64,000 bases of DNA from Planococcus citreus (GCF_003664125.1 NZ_RCCP01000001.1:124001-188000), one strand, 5' to 3'. Numbered from the stretch's first letter, positions 46,433 through 57,355 are shown. Translations and numbers: made by a program. Notes: generated from the sequence alone by a model not told the origin.

Positions 46433-47377
46433 CTAGCGTATAGTTTTAGCCATTTGTTCAATTCGACGATTCCGGTCGCTTTCCTGCCAGAAGCGCATAA
46501 TTTCTTCCAAATTGTTTTCTGGATCTATTGTTGCATCCAGCCAAAGAATCGGCATTTTATTGCGAAAATAAGTAAATTGGCGCTTAGCGTATTGTCTTGA
46601 ATTGCGTTTCAGTTTAACAATTGCCTCTTCCAATGGATACATGCCATCGAAATATCCATACAATTCCTTATACCCGATCGCTTTAATGGACTGAACATCA
46701 CGCAACCCACTGTCATGCAAGCGCCGAACTTCATCCAGCAAGCCGGCTTCCATCATCCCGTCGACGCGGCTGTCGATGCGCTCATACAATTCGGCCCTTG
46801 GCACATCGAGGCCGATGATCAATTCATCATACATCGGCGTCCTTGCCAGACTGCCGTCTTCTTTTTCCTCGCCGCTCAATAAAATCTCCAGCGCACGCAA
46901 GACGCGTCGTGTATTGTTCGGGTGGATGTCGATGTCCGGATCCAAGGCCATTAATTTGCTGTGCATCGCCTCGGGCCCAAGGTGTTCGAGCTCAGCTTGC
47001 AACGCGTGCCTGAGTTCTTCATCGACTTGCTGCTTGGAGAAGCGGTAATCGAACAGCACCGATTGGACATATAGCCCCGTCCCACCGACAATGATCGGCA
47101 GCTTGCCGCGCTGTTGGATTTCTGCAATCTTCTCGCGAACCAGCGATTGGTATTCAGCAACTGAAAACGATTCGTCCGGGTCCCGGATGTCGAGCAGATG
47201 ATGCGAAATGCCGTCCATCTCCTCCGGCCGGATTTTGGCCGTTCCGATATCCATTCCCCGATAAACCTGCATTGAATCCCCGTTGATGATCTCTCCATTA
47301 AAACGTTTGGCAAGTTCGATGCTAAGTGCGGTCTTGCCGGAAGCGGTTGGGCCAACAATGGCGATTACTTCAACCAT
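46433..47377 (-). CDS. miaA: tRNA dimethylallyltransferase
   Basis: 314-residue enzyme adding dimethylallyl to A37 of tRNAs reading UNN codons. The P-loop is [34 protein letters not shown] and [12 protein letters not shown] are conserved. ATG at 47377 chosen over 47383 for its better match to the family start (MVEVIAIVG); the ribosome site is weak. It overlaps the upstream hydrolase by eight bases, suggesting coupling. MiaB, which completes the modification, is not in this window. Confidence 0.95.
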   Translation of the reverse strand: MVEVIAIVGPTASGKTALSIELAKRFNGEIINGDSMQVYRGMDIGTAKIRPEEMDGISHHLLDIRDPDESFSVAEYQSLVREKIAEIQQRGKLPIIVGGTGLYVQSVLFDYRFSKQQVDEELRHALQAELEHLGPEAMHSKLMALDPDIDIHPNNTRRVLRALEILLSGEEKEDGSLARTPMYDELIIGLDVPRAELYERIDSRVDGMMEAGLLDEVRRLHDSGLRDVQSIKAIGYKELYGYFDGMYPLEEAIVKLKRNSRQYAKRQFTYFRNKMPILWLDATIDPENNLEEIMRFWQESDRNRRIEQMAKTIR

Positions 47378-48290
47378 AATCATTTATCCAATCGATAATG
47401 ACTTGCTGATACGTTTCAGCGTTCAACTCATGCAGCACTTCGTGGCGGCCTTCTTCTGCCATATAGACTTTCACTCTTTCAATGCCCGCTTTCTCGAATT
47501 GGGCAGCCGCTTCGAATACGCCGCTGCCTTTCGCGCCGACCGGGTCCATCGATCCGCTGATGAACAAGACGGGAAGCTTTTTGGGGATCCGCCTGACTTC
47601 ACCCATCTGGTGAATAATCTCCAAGCCTTCGAACAAGTCGACATAAAATTGGTTGGCCATTTCAAACCCGCACCACGGATCCGCTTCGTATTGTGCGACC
47701 GTTTCTGTTTTGCGGCTCAACCAGGAAAACTTGGATTTTTCATCCAGAAAATCTTTATTGTAACTACCGAAGATCAACTTCCCGAGAATCGGGTTGATCG
47801 CTGTCTTCCCCTCGAGCCTGCTGAAGCTTTTCGCGGCAGCGATGCCTGCAGACAATGAAAATCCAGGATGCCCGCCGGTCCCAGACAGCACAGCACAGTC
47901 CACTTGCTTTCCATAAAGCTGCAAATAGCGCCTGGCGACAAATGATCCCATCGAATGGCCAATCAACGTGAACGGCAGCTTTCCGATTTCATGTTGTGCA
48001 TGAACAATGGCTTCGTGTGCATCTTCAACGACGCGCAAGAAGCCCTCGTTTTCCGCAAAATATCCAGCTGCTCCATTGTGTTCCGCTGTTTTGCCGTGGC
48101 CTCTTTGGTCATGTGCCGATACTGAATATCCTTGTTGGTTCAGTGAACGGATAAAATCTTGGTAACGGCCGCTATGTTCAGCCATCCCGTGGATAATATG
48201 CACATGGCCTTTCGGATTTTCCGCCCTATGCAAGCTGCAGTAGAGTTCGTGGCCATCCGACATTCGAACGAATGAACTTGTCATGTCCAT
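47370..48290 (-). CDS. Alpha/beta hydrolase, lysophospholipase-like
   Basis: 306-residue cytoplasmic hydrolase of the monoglyceride lipase/lysophospholipase class (Hydrolase_4). Motifs: [13 protein letters not shown] (oxyanion), [11 protein letters not shown], nucleophile elbow [12 protein letters not shown], acid in SGSMDPVG and histidine in GRHEVLHE. No signal peptide. AAAGGATG precedes the ATG. It is coupled to miaA by overlap. Lipid substrate unknown. Confidence 0.88.
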   Translation of the reverse strand: MDMTSSFVRMSDGHELYCSLHRAENPKGHVHIIHGMAEHSGRYQDFIRSLNQQGYSVSAHDQRGHGKTAEHNGAAGYFAENEGFLRVVEDAHEAIVHAQHEIGKLPFTLIGHSMGSFVARRYLQLYGKQVDCAVLSGTGGHPGFSLSAGIAAAKSFSRLEGKTAINPILGKLIFGSYNKDFLDEKSKFSWLSRKTETVAQYEADPWCGFEMANQFYVDLFEGLEIIHQMGEVRRIPKKLPVLFISGSMDPVGAKGSGVFEAAAQFEKAGIERVKVYMAEEGRHEVLHELNAETYQQVIIDWINDYG

Positions 48291-48369
48291 CGATTCACAT
48301 CCTTTCTGTAACCTTATAATGATATATCTTCTGCCATTCCCTTAAGTAGTTGCCGATAAGCCTAGGAAC

Positions 48370-50214
48370 TCAATTCATGACGCGCTTGAACATTTTTTCG
48401 ATATCGTAGGTTTTAAAATGAATGATGACCGGGCGCCCGTGGGGGCAAGTGAATGGCTGTTCTGCATTTTTCAAATCAGCCAATAAACGTTCCATGTCAT
48501 GCTTTTGCAGAAAGTGGTTCGCTTTGTTCGAACGTTTGCAGCTCATCATGATCGCCGCATCTTCACGCAATTTCTTGATATCGACTTTGCGCTCGGCCAA
48601 CACTTGCTCAATCAAGTCCTCAATGACTTCCTGTTCAAAGCCTTTCGGGAACCAGGTCGGGTATTCCCTGACAATGAACGTCGTATCGCCAAATTCCTCG
48701 AGAAACACGCCGCTTTCTTCCAAGGCATTCAATTGATTTTTCAAATGCAACGCCTCATCGCGGCTGTAATGGAACGTTAACGGCAGAAGCAGCGACTGGC
48801 GTTCGTTCGAGTCAGTTTCGCCGACTTTTTCACGGAAAAACTCATACTTGATGCGTTCTTGAGCTGCATGTTGATCAATCAAATAAAAGCCGTCAGAGCT
48901 TTGTGCCACAATGTAAGTCCCGTGGATCTGGCCGACCACTTCCAGTTCCGGAAATTGCGGACCCTCGTCAATCGCTTGACGGCTTTCGGGTTCATCAAAT
49001 GGCCCTTGCACGTCTTCTACCGGTTCCTGGGCCGGTTCAATGACCGGTTCAAGCCTTGGCTCCAGCTTGAAATCCTCGACCCGCTCTTGCAGTTTGTCCT
49101 GTTTCCAATCCATCGATGACAGGGGTTCCGGTTGATGGCGCGCCGTTTCTTCAACGGGGCGCTTCCACAAATCCAATTGCCGGCTCGGCGCCTGCTTGGC
49201 CGGTTTCGGCTTCTCGATGACCGGTGCGCGAACGGCGGTCTGGATGGCACGTCGAATCGTGTCATGGACCAGTTCGAGCAATTCCTTTTCTTTGCTCAGC
49301 CGGATTTGCTGTTTCGAAGGATGGACGTTGACATCTGTCAAATACGGGTCCCCTTTGATATTCAAGACGACAATCGGCTGGCGCTCAAGCGGCAGGAATG
49401 TATGATACGCTTTGTGCACCGTATTGGCGATGGCGTAATGCTTGACCCAGCGGCCATTGACGAACAGCGAGATGTAATTTTTATTGGCGCGCGTAATTTC
49501 AGGCAATGAAGCAAAGCCCTCGATTTGGTAATCAGGCGATTCGCCTTCAAACGCGACCATTTTCTTGGCAATGGCCACTCCGTAAATATCCGCCAGCACA
49601 CGGCGGATCTCGCCGCTTCCTGCAGTCTGGAGGAGTTGCTTGCCGTCATGGACCAAGCGGAATGAAACCCCTGGATAACTGAGCGCGAAGCGGTTCATCA
49701 AATCGATCGTGTGCCCGAGTTCTGTCTGCAAGGTTTTCATATACTTCAATCTTGCCGGCGTATTGAAAAACAATTGGCCGATGCGGATATCTGTGCCTTG
49801 CCGCAATGCCCCTGCACGCTGAACGGTCAATCGCCCGCCTTCAATCTCCAGATGGGTCCCTGTCGTTCCGTCGGAAGTATGCAATACCACTTTCGAGACG
49901 GAGGCGATACTTGCCAGCGCCTCCCCACGGAAACCGAGCGTGCGGATGCGAAATAAATCATGTTCATTCTCGATTTTGCTTGTGGCATGTCTTGAAAAAG
50001 ACAATAACGCGTCTTCTTCGTCCATTCCCGCCCCGTTATCGATAATTTGTATCGATGTCAGCCCTGCTTCTTGCAAAAGCACTTCAATAGCTGTGCTGCC
50101 GGCATCAATCGCATTTTCCACCAATTCCTTAACGACAGAAGTCGGCCGTTCGACGACTTCCCCTGCCGCGATTTTATTGGACAGCGGTTCGTCCATCAAC
50201 CGGATTTTGCCCAT
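48370..50214 (-). CDS. mutL: DNA mismatch repair protein MutL
   Basis: 614-residue GHKL ATPase and endonuclease. N-terminal motifs: NKIAAGEVVERP, NAIDAGST, IQIIDNGAGM and RGEALASIASVS. The C-terminal domain has the metal-binding QHAAQERIKYE (endonuclease DQHAxxERxxYE type) and CPHGRPVIIHF. A Pro/Glu-rich linker (about residues 335-430) joins them. The start lies a few bases after mutS ends with GGAGGAGG, so mutSL is an operon. Confidence 0.96.
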   Translation of the reverse strand: MGKIRLMDEPLSNKIAAGEVVERPTSVVKELVENAIDAGSTAIEVLLQEAGLTSIQIIDNGAGMDEEDALLSFSRHATSKIENEHDLFRIRTLGFRGEALASIASVSKVVLHTSDGTTGTHLEIEGGRLTVQRAGALRQGTDIRIGQLFFNTPARLKYMKTLQTELGHTIDLMNRFALSYPGVSFRLVHDGKQLLQTAGSGEIRRVLADIYGVAIAKKMVAFEGESPDYQIEGFASLPEITRANKNYISLFVNGRWVKHYAIANTVHKAYHTFLPLERQPIVVLNIKGDPYLTDVNVHPSKQQIRLSKEKELLELVHDTIRRAIQTAVRAPVIEKPKPAKQAPSRQLDLWKRPVEETARHQPEPLSSMDWKQDKLQERVEDFKLEPRLEPVIEPAQEPVEDVQGPFDEPESRQAIDEGPQFPELEVVGQIHGTYIVAQSSDGFYLIDQHAAQERIKYEFFREKVGETDSNERQSLLLPLTFHYSRDEALHLKNQLNALEESGVFLEEFGDTTFIVREYPTWFPKGFEQEVIEDLIEQVLAERKVDIKKLREDAAIMMSCKRSNKANHFLQKHDMERLLADLKNAEQPFTCPHGRPVIIHFKTYDIEKMFKRVMN

Positions 50215-50218
50215 GGGA

Positions 50219-52744
50219 TCAGCCTCCTCCGCTTATTTTCTCCTGCAAGTCGTTGATCAGCTGTAATGCTTCAAGCGGCGTCATTCGTGAAATCGACGCA
50301 TCTTTTATCGTTTGCAGCACTTCTTCATTCACCGTATCCCGTTCATCAAAAAACGATAATTGTTCTGCCTGCTGCTGCGTTTTGTGGTTATCTGCCTCGA
50401 AACTAAGCAATAATTCGCGCGCACGGCGCAAAATCGCTTCCGGCAAATTGGCCAGTTCCGCCACATGGACGCCGTAGCTCTTATCGGCCGGCCCGCGTTT
50501 CACTTTATGCAAAAACACAACTTTTCCGGATTGCTCCATTGCCGAGACATGGACATTGCTCAGCTTCGGCAAAGTTTCTTCCAAAGCCGTCAATTCGTGG
50601 TAATGCGTTGAGAACAAGGTATTGGCGCCGATCTGTTCATGGATGTATTCAATCATCGACTGTGCCAGCGCCATGCCGTCATAAGTGGAAGTGCCGCGGC
50701 CGATTTCATCGAATAATAACAAACTGCGTTCCGTCGCATGGGTGATAGCGTATTGCGATTCCATCATTTCGACCATGAATGTACTTTGGCCGGAGACGAG
50801 GTCATCCGCAGCGCCGATGCGCGTGAAAATCTGGTCGACAATCGGCAATTCCGCAGAAGCCGCTGGGACGTAGCTGCCGATTTGTGCCAGGACGATCGTC
50901 AAAGCGACTTGGCGCATATAAGTGCTTTTCCCCGACATGTTCGGACCAGTGATCAATAGCATATTGCCGTCGTCGCCGAGTTCACAGTCGTTCGGAACAT
51001 AATGCTGTTTATTGAGCATTTTTTCGACGACTGGATGGCGGCCTTCGCGGATCGAAATTTTCCGCCCGTCGTTAAATGCCGGTTTCGTGAAGCGGTATTT
51101 TTCCGCGACTTCCGAAAAGCTGATATAGACGTCGAGTGCGCTGACTTTTGAAGCCAATTGCTGAATTCGCGAAATGTATTCCTTTACTTGCTCGCGCACA
51201 CTGACGAATAATTCGTATTCCAGTGTCAGGCTCTTTTCTTCAGCCGTTAAAATCAAGGTTTCTTTTTCTTTCAATTCCGGCGTAATATAGCGCTCAGCGT
51301 TTGCCAAGGTCTGTTTTCTTTCGTATCGTTCAAGGTCCGCCAAATGCATATTGGCTTTTGAAATTTCAATATAATAGCCGAAAATCCGGTTATAGCCGAT
51401 CTTCAACGAACGAATTCCGGTTTTGGCCCGTTCTTTTTGCTCGAGTTCCGCAATCCAGTCCTTGCCGTTTCGTGAAGCGTCCCGGTATTCATCCAATTGC
51501 GCGTTGAAGCCGTCGCGGATGATGCCACCTTCTTTAGCGGATAGTGGCGGATTGTCGCTGATCGCTGACAGCAACTCGCAAACTTCCGGGCACGGGTCCA
51601 AACCGGCGCTGAATTGCTCGAGCGAGGCATGGCCTGAATCTGCGAGCTCGCGTACGAGTTCTGGAATCTTCTCCAAGGAATTGCGCAGCTGCGCCAAATC
51701 CCGCCCGCTCGCGCTGCCGAATGCCACACGTCCAGACAAACGCTCCAAGTCATACACTTGTTTCAATAATTGCTGCAATTCCACGCGCACGAAATAGCGG
51801 TCCATTAAAGCTTCGACCATTTGCTGCCGTGCTTCGATTGCAAAGCGGTCCGCCAAGGGCTGATGCAACCATTGCTTTAACTTGCGGCTGCCCATGGCCG
51901 TGACCGTTTCGTCCAATAGCCATAATAACGTGCCTTTATTGTCTCCGCCGCGAATGGATTCAATCAACTCCAGATTGCGTTTCGAGTAATAATCGATGCC
52001 TAGGATGCGGGCATTTTCACGGAATGTGAAGGGCTGGATATGGCCGAGCGATTGCTTTTGGGTCGCTGCGATATACGCAAGCAATCGCTTACCGCACATT
52101 TCCAGCTCGCTCGGGCATTCGGCGAACAAGGCCGGTTCCGCCGTAAAAGGCGCTTCCATATGCTCGACTGATAAAATCAGTTGCTGATCTTCTTCTGCTA
52201 GCAATAAGCGTAATTGCTCCGAGACGACCAGTTCACGGATGTGCAGCGCCTGGAGTTCGTTGAGCAATGCTTTTTCGTTGCCTGCTATGTATGTGGCGGT
52301 TGATTCGCCTGTTGAAATGTCCAAATACGCCAGGCCGAAACCGCCTGCCACTTCATCGGCCGCCGCTATGAAATTATTCGCCTTGGCATCGACGCTCTTG
52401 CCTTCGGTATGCGTTCCAGGTGTGATGAGGCGGACCACTTCGCGCTTGACTACGCCTTTGGTCGTTTTTGGGTCTTCCACTTGTTCGCATACCGCGACTT
52501 TATGCCCTTTTTGGATCAGCTGGTCAATATAGTTTTTCGCGGAATGGTGCGGCACCCCACACATCGGAATGCGGTCTTCTCCGTTGCCGCCGCGGCTCGT
52601 CAATGTGATTTCCAGCAACTGGGACGCTTTGATGGCGTCGTCGTAGAACATTTCATAAAAATCGCCTAAACGGAAAAACAGGAATGCATCCTGGTACTCT
52701 GATTTCACTTGCAAATATTGTTGGATCATTGGTGTCGGTGCCAT
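50219..52744 (-). CDS. mutS: DNA mismatch repair protein MutS
   Basis: 841-residue mismatch-recognition ATPase. Mismatch-contact Phe is in FFRLGDFYEMF (residues 23-33); Walker A is TGPNMSGKSTYMRQ, with FDEIGRGTSTYDG as Walker B and STHYHELT following. The beta-clamp-like C-terminal region is present. It starts after the ricA terminator; cotE, which sits between ricA and mutS in B. subtilis, is missing. Confidence 0.97.
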   Translation of the reverse strand: MAPTPMIQQYLQVKSEYQDAFLFFRLGDFYEMFYDDAIKASQLLEITLTSRGGNGEDRIPMCGVPHHSAKNYIDQLIQKGHKVAVCEQVEDPKTTKGVVKREVVRLITPGTHTEGKSVDAKANNFIAAADEVAGGFGLAYLDISTGESTATYIAGNEKALLNELQALHIRELVVSEQLRLLLAEEDQQLILSVEHMEAPFTAEPALFAECPSELEMCGKRLLAYIAATQKQSLGHIQPFTFRENARILGIDYYSKRNLELIESIRGGDNKGTLLWLLDETVTAMGSRKLKQWLHQPLADRFAIEARQQMVEALMDRYFVRVELQQLLKQVYDLERLSGRVAFGSASGRDLAQLRNSLEKIPELVRELADSGHASLEQFSAGLDPCPEVCELLSAISDNPPLSAKEGGIIRDGFNAQLDEYRDASRNGKDWIAELEQKERAKTGIRSLKIGYNRIFGYYIEISKANMHLADLERYERKQTLANAERYITPELKEKETLILTAEEKSLTLEYELFVSVREQVKEYISRIQQLASKVSALDVYISFSEVAEKYRFTKPAFNDGRKISIREGRHPVVEKMLNKQHYVPNDCELGDDGNMLLITGPNMSGKSTYMRQVALTIVLAQIGSYVPAASAELPIVDQIFTRIGAADDLVSGQSTFMVEMMESQYAITHATERSLLLFDEIGRGTSTYDGMALAQSMIEYIHEQIGANTLFSTHYHELTALEETLPKLSNVHVSAMEQSGKVVFLHKVKRGPADKSYGVHVAELANLPEAILRRARELLLSFEADNHKTQQQAEQLSFFDERDTVNEEVLQTIKDASISRMTPLEALQLINDLQEKISGGG

Positions 52745-52812
52745 TGTCTACCCTCTCTCATTCAATCAATTGTCCGTTTCCCCATTATAACAAACTCGCA
52801 GTCAGAAACGAA

Positions 52813-52842
52813 AAAACTGAAAGAGCTGGGCTCTTTCAGTTT
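52813..52842 (-). terminator. Terminator after ricA
   Basis: AAACTGAAAGAGC and GCTCTTTCAGTTT form a 13-bp stem with a 3-base loop, followed by TTTCGTTT on the minus strand. It lies between ricA and mutS. Confidence 0.85.
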
Positions 52843-52879
52843 CTATAAGATTACTGCGCAATTCGTTCCGCGCTGTGGC

Positions 52880-53308
52880 TTATGAGCAGCTTCCGCCGCC
52901 ATCGTTTCTTACTTTGGATCCTGTTTCGCCGCGCAGCAAGTCGCCGCCGGTATCCGTGATGATGTTGTTCGTCACTTGATTGGCGATCGCCGTAGAAACC
53001 ATCTGCAATAGCGAGTTAACATCGCTTTGTGATTGCTTGAATTCCTGAACGATCGGCACAGCGTCGATTTCATCTTCGATTTTCTGGATTTTCTTCTCGA
53101 TCAATTCAAGCGCGCGTTCTTTTCCGTAATGCTGGAAATTGACGGCTTGTTTTTGAAGGCTTTTCAAGCTGGCGATTTTTTCGCGGATCTGCTGGTTTTC
53201 ATTGATCTGTGCTTCTGCACGTTTAAAGAAGTCCACTTCTTCTGTTTCAGCGATCATGTCCGCCACTTCACGCGCTTTATCGACGATTTGTTGTTTTGTA
53301 TAAGTCAT
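52880..53308 (-). CDS. ricA: RicA (YmcA), Y-complex subunit for RNase Y
   Basis: 142-residue helical protein. VDFFKRAEAQINENQQI and IITDTGGDLLRGETGSKV match RicA, which with RicF and RicT forms the Y-complex that directs RNase Y in mRNA maturation and controls competence and biofilm genes. ATG at 53308 fits the family start (MTYTKQQIV); GTG at 53320 is also possible. RNase Y (rny) is encoded 1.1 kb upstream. In B. subtilis miaB precedes it; here it has its own promoter. Confidence 0.9.
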   Translation of the reverse strand: MTYTKQQIVDKAREVADMIAETEEVDFFKRAEAQINENQQIREKIASLKSLQKQAVNFQHYGKERALELIEKKIQKIEDEIDAVPIVQEFKQSQSDVNSLLQMVSTAIANQVTNNIITDTGGDLLRGETGSKVRNDGGGSCS

Positions 53309-53471
53309 TACCGTAGACACCCATTTCCTGGTCCGGTACCGAGAGCCGGCATCAGACGCTGTATTTTGATTTTCTCTATCTGTCAGAACACTTTCGCTTA
53401 CGATTGTACAGTGAATCCGCTAAGCCCGACAAGAATTTCGTCTCAAGCCAGCCATTCGTCCATCTCTAACC

Positions 53472-53501
53472 ATTATACTGAACGGATGGGGCTTGATACA
53501 A
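53472..53501 (-). promoter_or_regulatory. Sigma-A-type promoter upstream of ricA
   Basis: Minus strand TTGTAT, 18-base spacer, TATAAT, about 163 bases before the ricA ATG. It lies between ymdB and ricA, leaving an untranslated leader of about 155 bases. Confidence 0.55.
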
Positions 53502-53537
53502 GCTGTCCGGGCAATTGTCGTTAATTCGACACCGGGA

Positions 53538-54335
53538 TCATGCCTGGAAAGGGTAATCCTCATTGATATAGATTCTCTCGCAACTCAAAGCTTTCCCTGT
53601 ATTGTCGTCAATCTCCGTGAAAAATCCGCTGACGACCGAACGGCCCGATTTAGGCACTTCAAAGCGCGTCGGCATATTCGTCTTGAAACGGTATAGAACC
53701 GAGTCCTTTTTCATGCCAAGGATTTCGTCGTACGGGCCAGTCATGCCGACATCCGAAATATACGCCGTTCCGCCAGGGAGAACACGTGCATCCGCTGTTT
53801 GGACATGTGTGTGCGTCCCGACAACGACAGAAGCGCGGCCATCCAAATGCCAGCCCATCGCAATTTTTTCGCTTGTCGCCTCCGCGTGGAAGTCGACAAA
53901 GACGAGCGGCGACACTTGCTTGGCTTCTTCGATCAATTCGTCTGCCATCTTGAACGGATCGTCATGTGCAGGAAGGAACACGCGGCCGTGCAAATTGATG
54001 ACCGACAAAGTTTTGCCGTTTTTCGTGACAGTTGCCATGCCGCGTCCAGGTGCCTCTTCCGAAAAGTTCGCCGGGCGGATCAAGTAATCCACATCGTCGA
54101 TAAAATCAAAAATTTCTTTTTGGTCCCACGTATGGTTACCCATCGTCACCATGTCGACCCCCATGAACAATAGATCCTGGTAAATCGATTTGGTAATGCC
54201 GCGTCCTGCAGCGGCGTTCTCGCCGTTTGCGATGACGACATCGGGTGCATATTTGCGCTTCAGCCGCGGCAAATAACTTTCGAGTGCTTCTCTCCCGATT
54301 GACCCTACAATATCCCCGATAAATAAAACTTTCAT
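53538..54335 (-). CDS. ymdB: YmdB metallophosphodiesterase
   Basis: 265-residue cytoplasmic phosphodiesterase with 2',3'-cyclic nucleotide activity in the B. subtilis homologue, where it governs late adaptive gene expression. Motifs: FIGDIVGSIGRE, ANGENAAAGRG, MGNHTWDQKE, DFHAEATSEK and VGTHTHVQTAD supply the metal ligands. ATG at 54335 follows AAAGGTG. It follows rny as in B. subtilis; spoVS, tdh and kbl do not follow. Confidence 0.94.
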   Translation of the reverse strand: MKVLFIGDIVGSIGREALESYLPRLKRKYAPDVVIANGENAAAGRGITKSIYQDLLFMGVDMVTMGNHTWDQKEIFDFIDDVDYLIRPANFSEEAPGRGMATVTKNGKTLSVINLHGRVFLPAHDDPFKMADELIEEAKQVSPLVFVDFHAEATSEKIAMGWHLDGRASVVVGTHTHVQTADARVLPGGTAYISDVGMTGPYDEILGMKKDSVLYRFKTNMPTRFEVPKSGRSVVSGFFTEIDDNTGKALSCERIYINEDYPFQA

Positions 54336-54355
54336 GCAATCACCTTTCTCCATAA

Positions 54356-54396
54356 GAAAAAGGCTTCTTTGAATGGATATTCAACGAAGCCTTTTT
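54356..54396 (-). terminator. Terminator between rny and ymdB
   Basis: AAAAAGGCTTC and GAAGCCTTTTT form an 11-bp outer stem extended inside by partial pairing. It starts eight bases after the rny stop codon. Confidence 0.82.
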
Positions 54397-54403
54397 CGTT
54401 TTT

Positions 54404-55963
54404 TTATTTTGCGTATTCAACGGCACGCGTTTCGCGGATGACTGTCACTTTGATATGTCCTGGATAATCCAGTTCTTCCTCAATGCGCTTGCGGATATCG
54501 CGTGCAAGGCGGTGAGCTGTCATATCGTCGATCTGCTCTGGGCGAACCATGATCCGGATCTCGCGGCCTGCTTGGATGGCGAACGATTTCTCGACCCCTT
54601 CGTAAGACTCCGAAATCTCTTCCAGCTTCTCAAGCCGGCGGATGTAGTTCTCGAGCGTTTCGCTTCTGGCACCTGGGCGTGCTGCGGATAATGCATCCGC
54701 AGCTGCGACGATGACCGAAATGACCGAAGTCGCTTCTGTGTCGCCGTGGTGGGAAGCGATGCTGTTGATGACGACTGGATGTTCCTTGTATTTTGTGCCG
54801 AGCTCCACACCAATCTCGACGTGGCTGCCTTCAACTTCGTGGTCGATGGCTTTACCGATATCGTGCAAGAGACCTGCGCGTCGTGCAAGTGTCACATCTT
54901 CTCCAAGCTCTGCTGCCATGAGGCCTGACAAGAACGCCACTTCCATTGAGTGTTTCAAGACGTTCTGGCCATAGCTCGTGCGGTAGCGGAGTCGACCGAG
55001 TATTTTGATCAAGTCTGGATGCAAGTTATGTACACCTACGTCAAATGTGGTTTGTTCCCCAATTTCACGAATTTGTTCATCGACTTCACGTCTTGACTTC
55101 TCAACCATTTCCTCGATTCTCGCTGGATGGATGCGCCCGTCCGACACTAGTTTCTCAAGTGCCAGACGCGCCGTTTCGCGGCGGATCGGATCAAATCCGG
55201 AAAGAATGACCGCTTCCGGCGTGTCATCGATAATCAAATCGATACCGGTCAAGGTTTCAAGCGTCCGGATATTGCGTCCTTCACGCCCGATAATGCGGCC
55301 TTTCATCTCATCATTCGGCAAGTTGACCACGGAAACGGTCGTTTCCGCTACATGGTCTGCAGCAAAGCGCTGCATCGCCAGCGACAAGATGTTCTTCGCT
55401 TTTTTGTCCGATTCTTCTTTGGCACGGGCTTCCGATTCTTTGACCATGACCGCGATGTCTGTCGACAATTCATTCTCCACTTGCTCGAGAATGATGCTTT
55501 TCGCTTCTTCACGCGTCAACGATGAAATCCGTTCCATTTCGGTTTGTTGCTGCTGAACCAAATTCTCAGCTTTGCTCTCCATCTGTTCAATATGCTGTTG
55601 TTTTTCGGCAAGAGCCTGATCCTTGCGTTCAAGGCCGGCCTCACGTTTGTTTAATGCATCATCCTTGCGATCCAAATTTTCTTCTCTTTGCAACAACCGA
55701 TTTTCGTGTTTCTGCATTTCCGATCGGCGTTCGCGAATTTCAGATTCAGCTTCAGTACGCAATTTATGATTTTCGTCTTTCGCTTCCAGCAAGGCTTCTT
55801 TTTTCAGCGCCTCTGCTTCCCGTTTTGCATCTTCGACGACTTGCTCTGCGGAATGTTTGGCGCCTGCCATTTTGGAATCGTTTGCCTTTTTCAATGCAAA
55901 ATACCCAACAACTACACCGACGATGATACCAAGCAAAGCGAAGATGAACTCAGTAATACCCAT
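54404..55963 (-). CDS. rny: Ribonuclease Y
   Basis: 519-residue membrane-anchored endoribonuclease that starts mRNA decay. N-terminal helix ([19 protein letters not shown]), long coiled coil (about residues 30-200), KH domain ([21 protein letters not shown]), HD domain ([12 protein letters not shown]) and the end RVKVT-type tail ([17 protein letters not shown]). Its regulator RicA is also in this window. Confidence 0.97.
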   Translation of the reverse strand: MGITEFIFALLGIIVGVVVGYFALKKANDSKMAGAKHSAEQVVEDAKREAEALKKEALLEAKDENHKLRTEAESEIRERRSEMQKHENRLLQREENLDRKDDALNKREAGLERKDQALAEKQQHIEQMESKAENLVQQQQTEMERISSLTREEAKSIILEQVENELSTDIAVMVKESEARAKEESDKKAKNILSLAMQRFAADHVAETTVSVVNLPNDEMKGRIIGREGRNIRTLETLTGIDLIIDDTPEAVILSGFDPIRRETARLALEKLVSDGRIHPARIEEMVEKSRREVDEQIREIGEQTTFDVGVHNLHPDLIKILGRLRYRTSYGQNVLKHSMEVAFLSGLMAAELGEDVTLARRAGLLHDIGKAIDHEVEGSHVEIGVELGTKYKEHPVVINSIASHHGDTEATSVISVIVAAADALSAARPGARSETLENYIRRLEKLEEISESYEGVEKSFAIQAGREIRIMVRPEQIDDMTAHRLARDIRKRIEEELDYPGHIKVTVIRETRAVEYAK

Positions 55964-56068
55964 TCGGACACCTCCTCTTGCTATTGATTTTTTACATTTT
56001 CAAAGGATGAATCAATAACTCTTTGTCTTTCATCATTCGTTTAAAAATTAGTAAATAATACAATTTTA

Positions 56069-56097
56069 ATTGTATAGATGGACCTATGCGCTGTCAA
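56069..56097 (-). promoter_or_regulatory. Sigma-A promoter of rny
   Basis: Minus strand TTGACA, 17-base spacer, TACAAT, about 105 bases before the rny ATG. Confidence 0.7.
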
Positions 56098-56125
56098 CCC
56101 TGCCAAGCCGGCGCCCTTTGCTTGT

Positions 56126-56160
56126 AAAAAGACTGCGAAGCATTCGCTTCGCAGTCTTTA
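56126..56160 (-). terminator. Terminator after recA
   Basis: AAAGACTGCGAAG and CTTCGCAGTCTTT form a perfect stem of about 14 bp with a 4-base loop, followed by TTTTTACA on the minus strand. Confidence 0.88.
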
Positions 56161-56191
56161 CAGAAAGTCATTATAAAGTTCCAGGAACAGC

Positions 56192-57259
56192 CTATTCCTC
56201 TTCGTCAGTGAGCAAGTTAAAGTCTTCTGCTTCTTTCTTGTCACCTTTAGGAACGGATACTGAATAGGAAGCTGCGGTCATGCCGTAGTGTTCACGGACT
56301 TTGCCTGCAATTTCATTACGGATGTCTTCATGCTCGCGCATGAATTGCTTGGCATTTTCACGGCCTTGCCCAACTCGTTCATTATTGTAGGAGTACCATG
56401 AGCCGCTCTTTTGGACGATATCGAGGTCTGCTGCAAGGTCAACGATCTCACCTTCACGCGAAATCCCTTGCCCGTACATGATATCCACTTCCGCTGTGCG
56501 GAACGGCGGAGCTACTTTGTTTTTGACGACTTTGATCTTCGTGCGGTTACCGATGATGTCGTTGCCGGACTTCAAAGCTTCTGCGCGGCGTACTTCAAGG
56601 CGCACGGATGAATAGAATTTCAACGCACGGCCGCCCGGCGTGACTTCAGGGTTACCGAACATGACGCCGACTTTTTCTCGGATTTGGTTGATAAATACAG
56701 CGATGGTGTTCGATTTGTTGATGGCGCCCGACAGTTTACGGAGAGCCTGTGACATGAGACGAGCCTGGAGCCCGACGTGTGAGTCGCCCATTTCGCCTTC
56801 GATTTCAGCTTTTGGCACAAGTGCCGCTACGGAGTCGATAACTACGATATCTACTGCGCCGCTGCGCACGAGCGCTTCTGCTATTTCAAGTGCCTGCTCG
56901 CCTGTATCCGGCTGGGATAGCAATAGCTCATCCAAGTTGACGCCGAGTGCTTTTGCATACACCGGATCAAGGGCGTGCTCCGCATCGATAAATGCAGCCG
57001 TGCCGCCTGAAGCTTGTACTTCAGCGATGGCATGAAGTGAGACTGTTGTTTTACCTGAGCTTTCCGGTCCGTAAATCTCGATGACTCGCCCGCGCGGATA
57101 TCCGCCTATGCCGAGTGCGATGTCCAGTGACAACGAACCACTTGAAACAGTTGAGACATTATGGCCTGTGCTTTCACCCAATTTCATGACAGACCCTTTA
57201 CCGAATTGCTTTTCTATTTGTTTTAGCGCCATATCCAGCGCTGCTTTACGATCGCTCAA
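56192..57259 (-). CDS. recA: Recombinase RecA
   Basis: 355-residue strand-exchange ATPase and LexA co-protease. Walker [10 protein letters not shown] (about residues 64-72), [23 protein letters not shown] and the L2 loop region [14 protein letters not shown] are present. The start is a TTG at 57259 with AGGAGG six bases upstream; no ATG is nearby. A LexA box precedes the promoter. In B. subtilis pbpX lies between recA and rny; here there is none. Confidence 0.97.
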   Translation of the reverse strand: MSDRKAALDMALKQIEKQFGKGSVMKLGESTGHNVSTVSSGSLSLDIALGIGGYPRGRVIEIYGPESSGKTTVSLHAIAEVQASGGTAAFIDAEHALDPVYAKALGVNLDELLLSQPDTGEQALEIAEALVRSGAVDIVVIDSVAALVPKAEIEGEMGDSHVGLQARLMSQALRKLSGAINKSNTIAVFINQIREKVGVMFGNPEVTPGGRALKFYSSVRLEVRRAEALKSGNDIIGNRTKIKVVKNKVAPPFRTAEVDIMYGQGISREGEIVDLAADLDIVQKSGSWYSYNNERVGQGRENAKQFMREHEDIRNEIAGKVREHYGMTAASYSVSVPKGDKKEAEDFNLLTDEEE

Positions 57260-57304
57260 AAGAAATCCTCCTCTTATGTGAAAACCAATTTTCTAACTGA
57301 TTTC

Positions 57305-57355
57305 AGTATACTAGTTTATTGAGAAATTTACAAGAAAAAAGCGAACGTTTATTCG
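57305..57355 (-). promoter_or_regulatory. recA promoter with LexA (SOS) box
   Basis: Minus strand TTGTAA (57328-57333), 17-base spacer, TATACT (57305-57310). Just upstream, at 57342-57355, CGAATAAACGTTCG matches the Gram-positive SOS box CGAACnnnnGTTCG with one change. Confidence 0.88.

Noticed and set aside
55005-55556. 183-codon plus-strand frame opposite rny
   Set aside because: Antisense to the KH/HD region of RNase Y with no supporting features.
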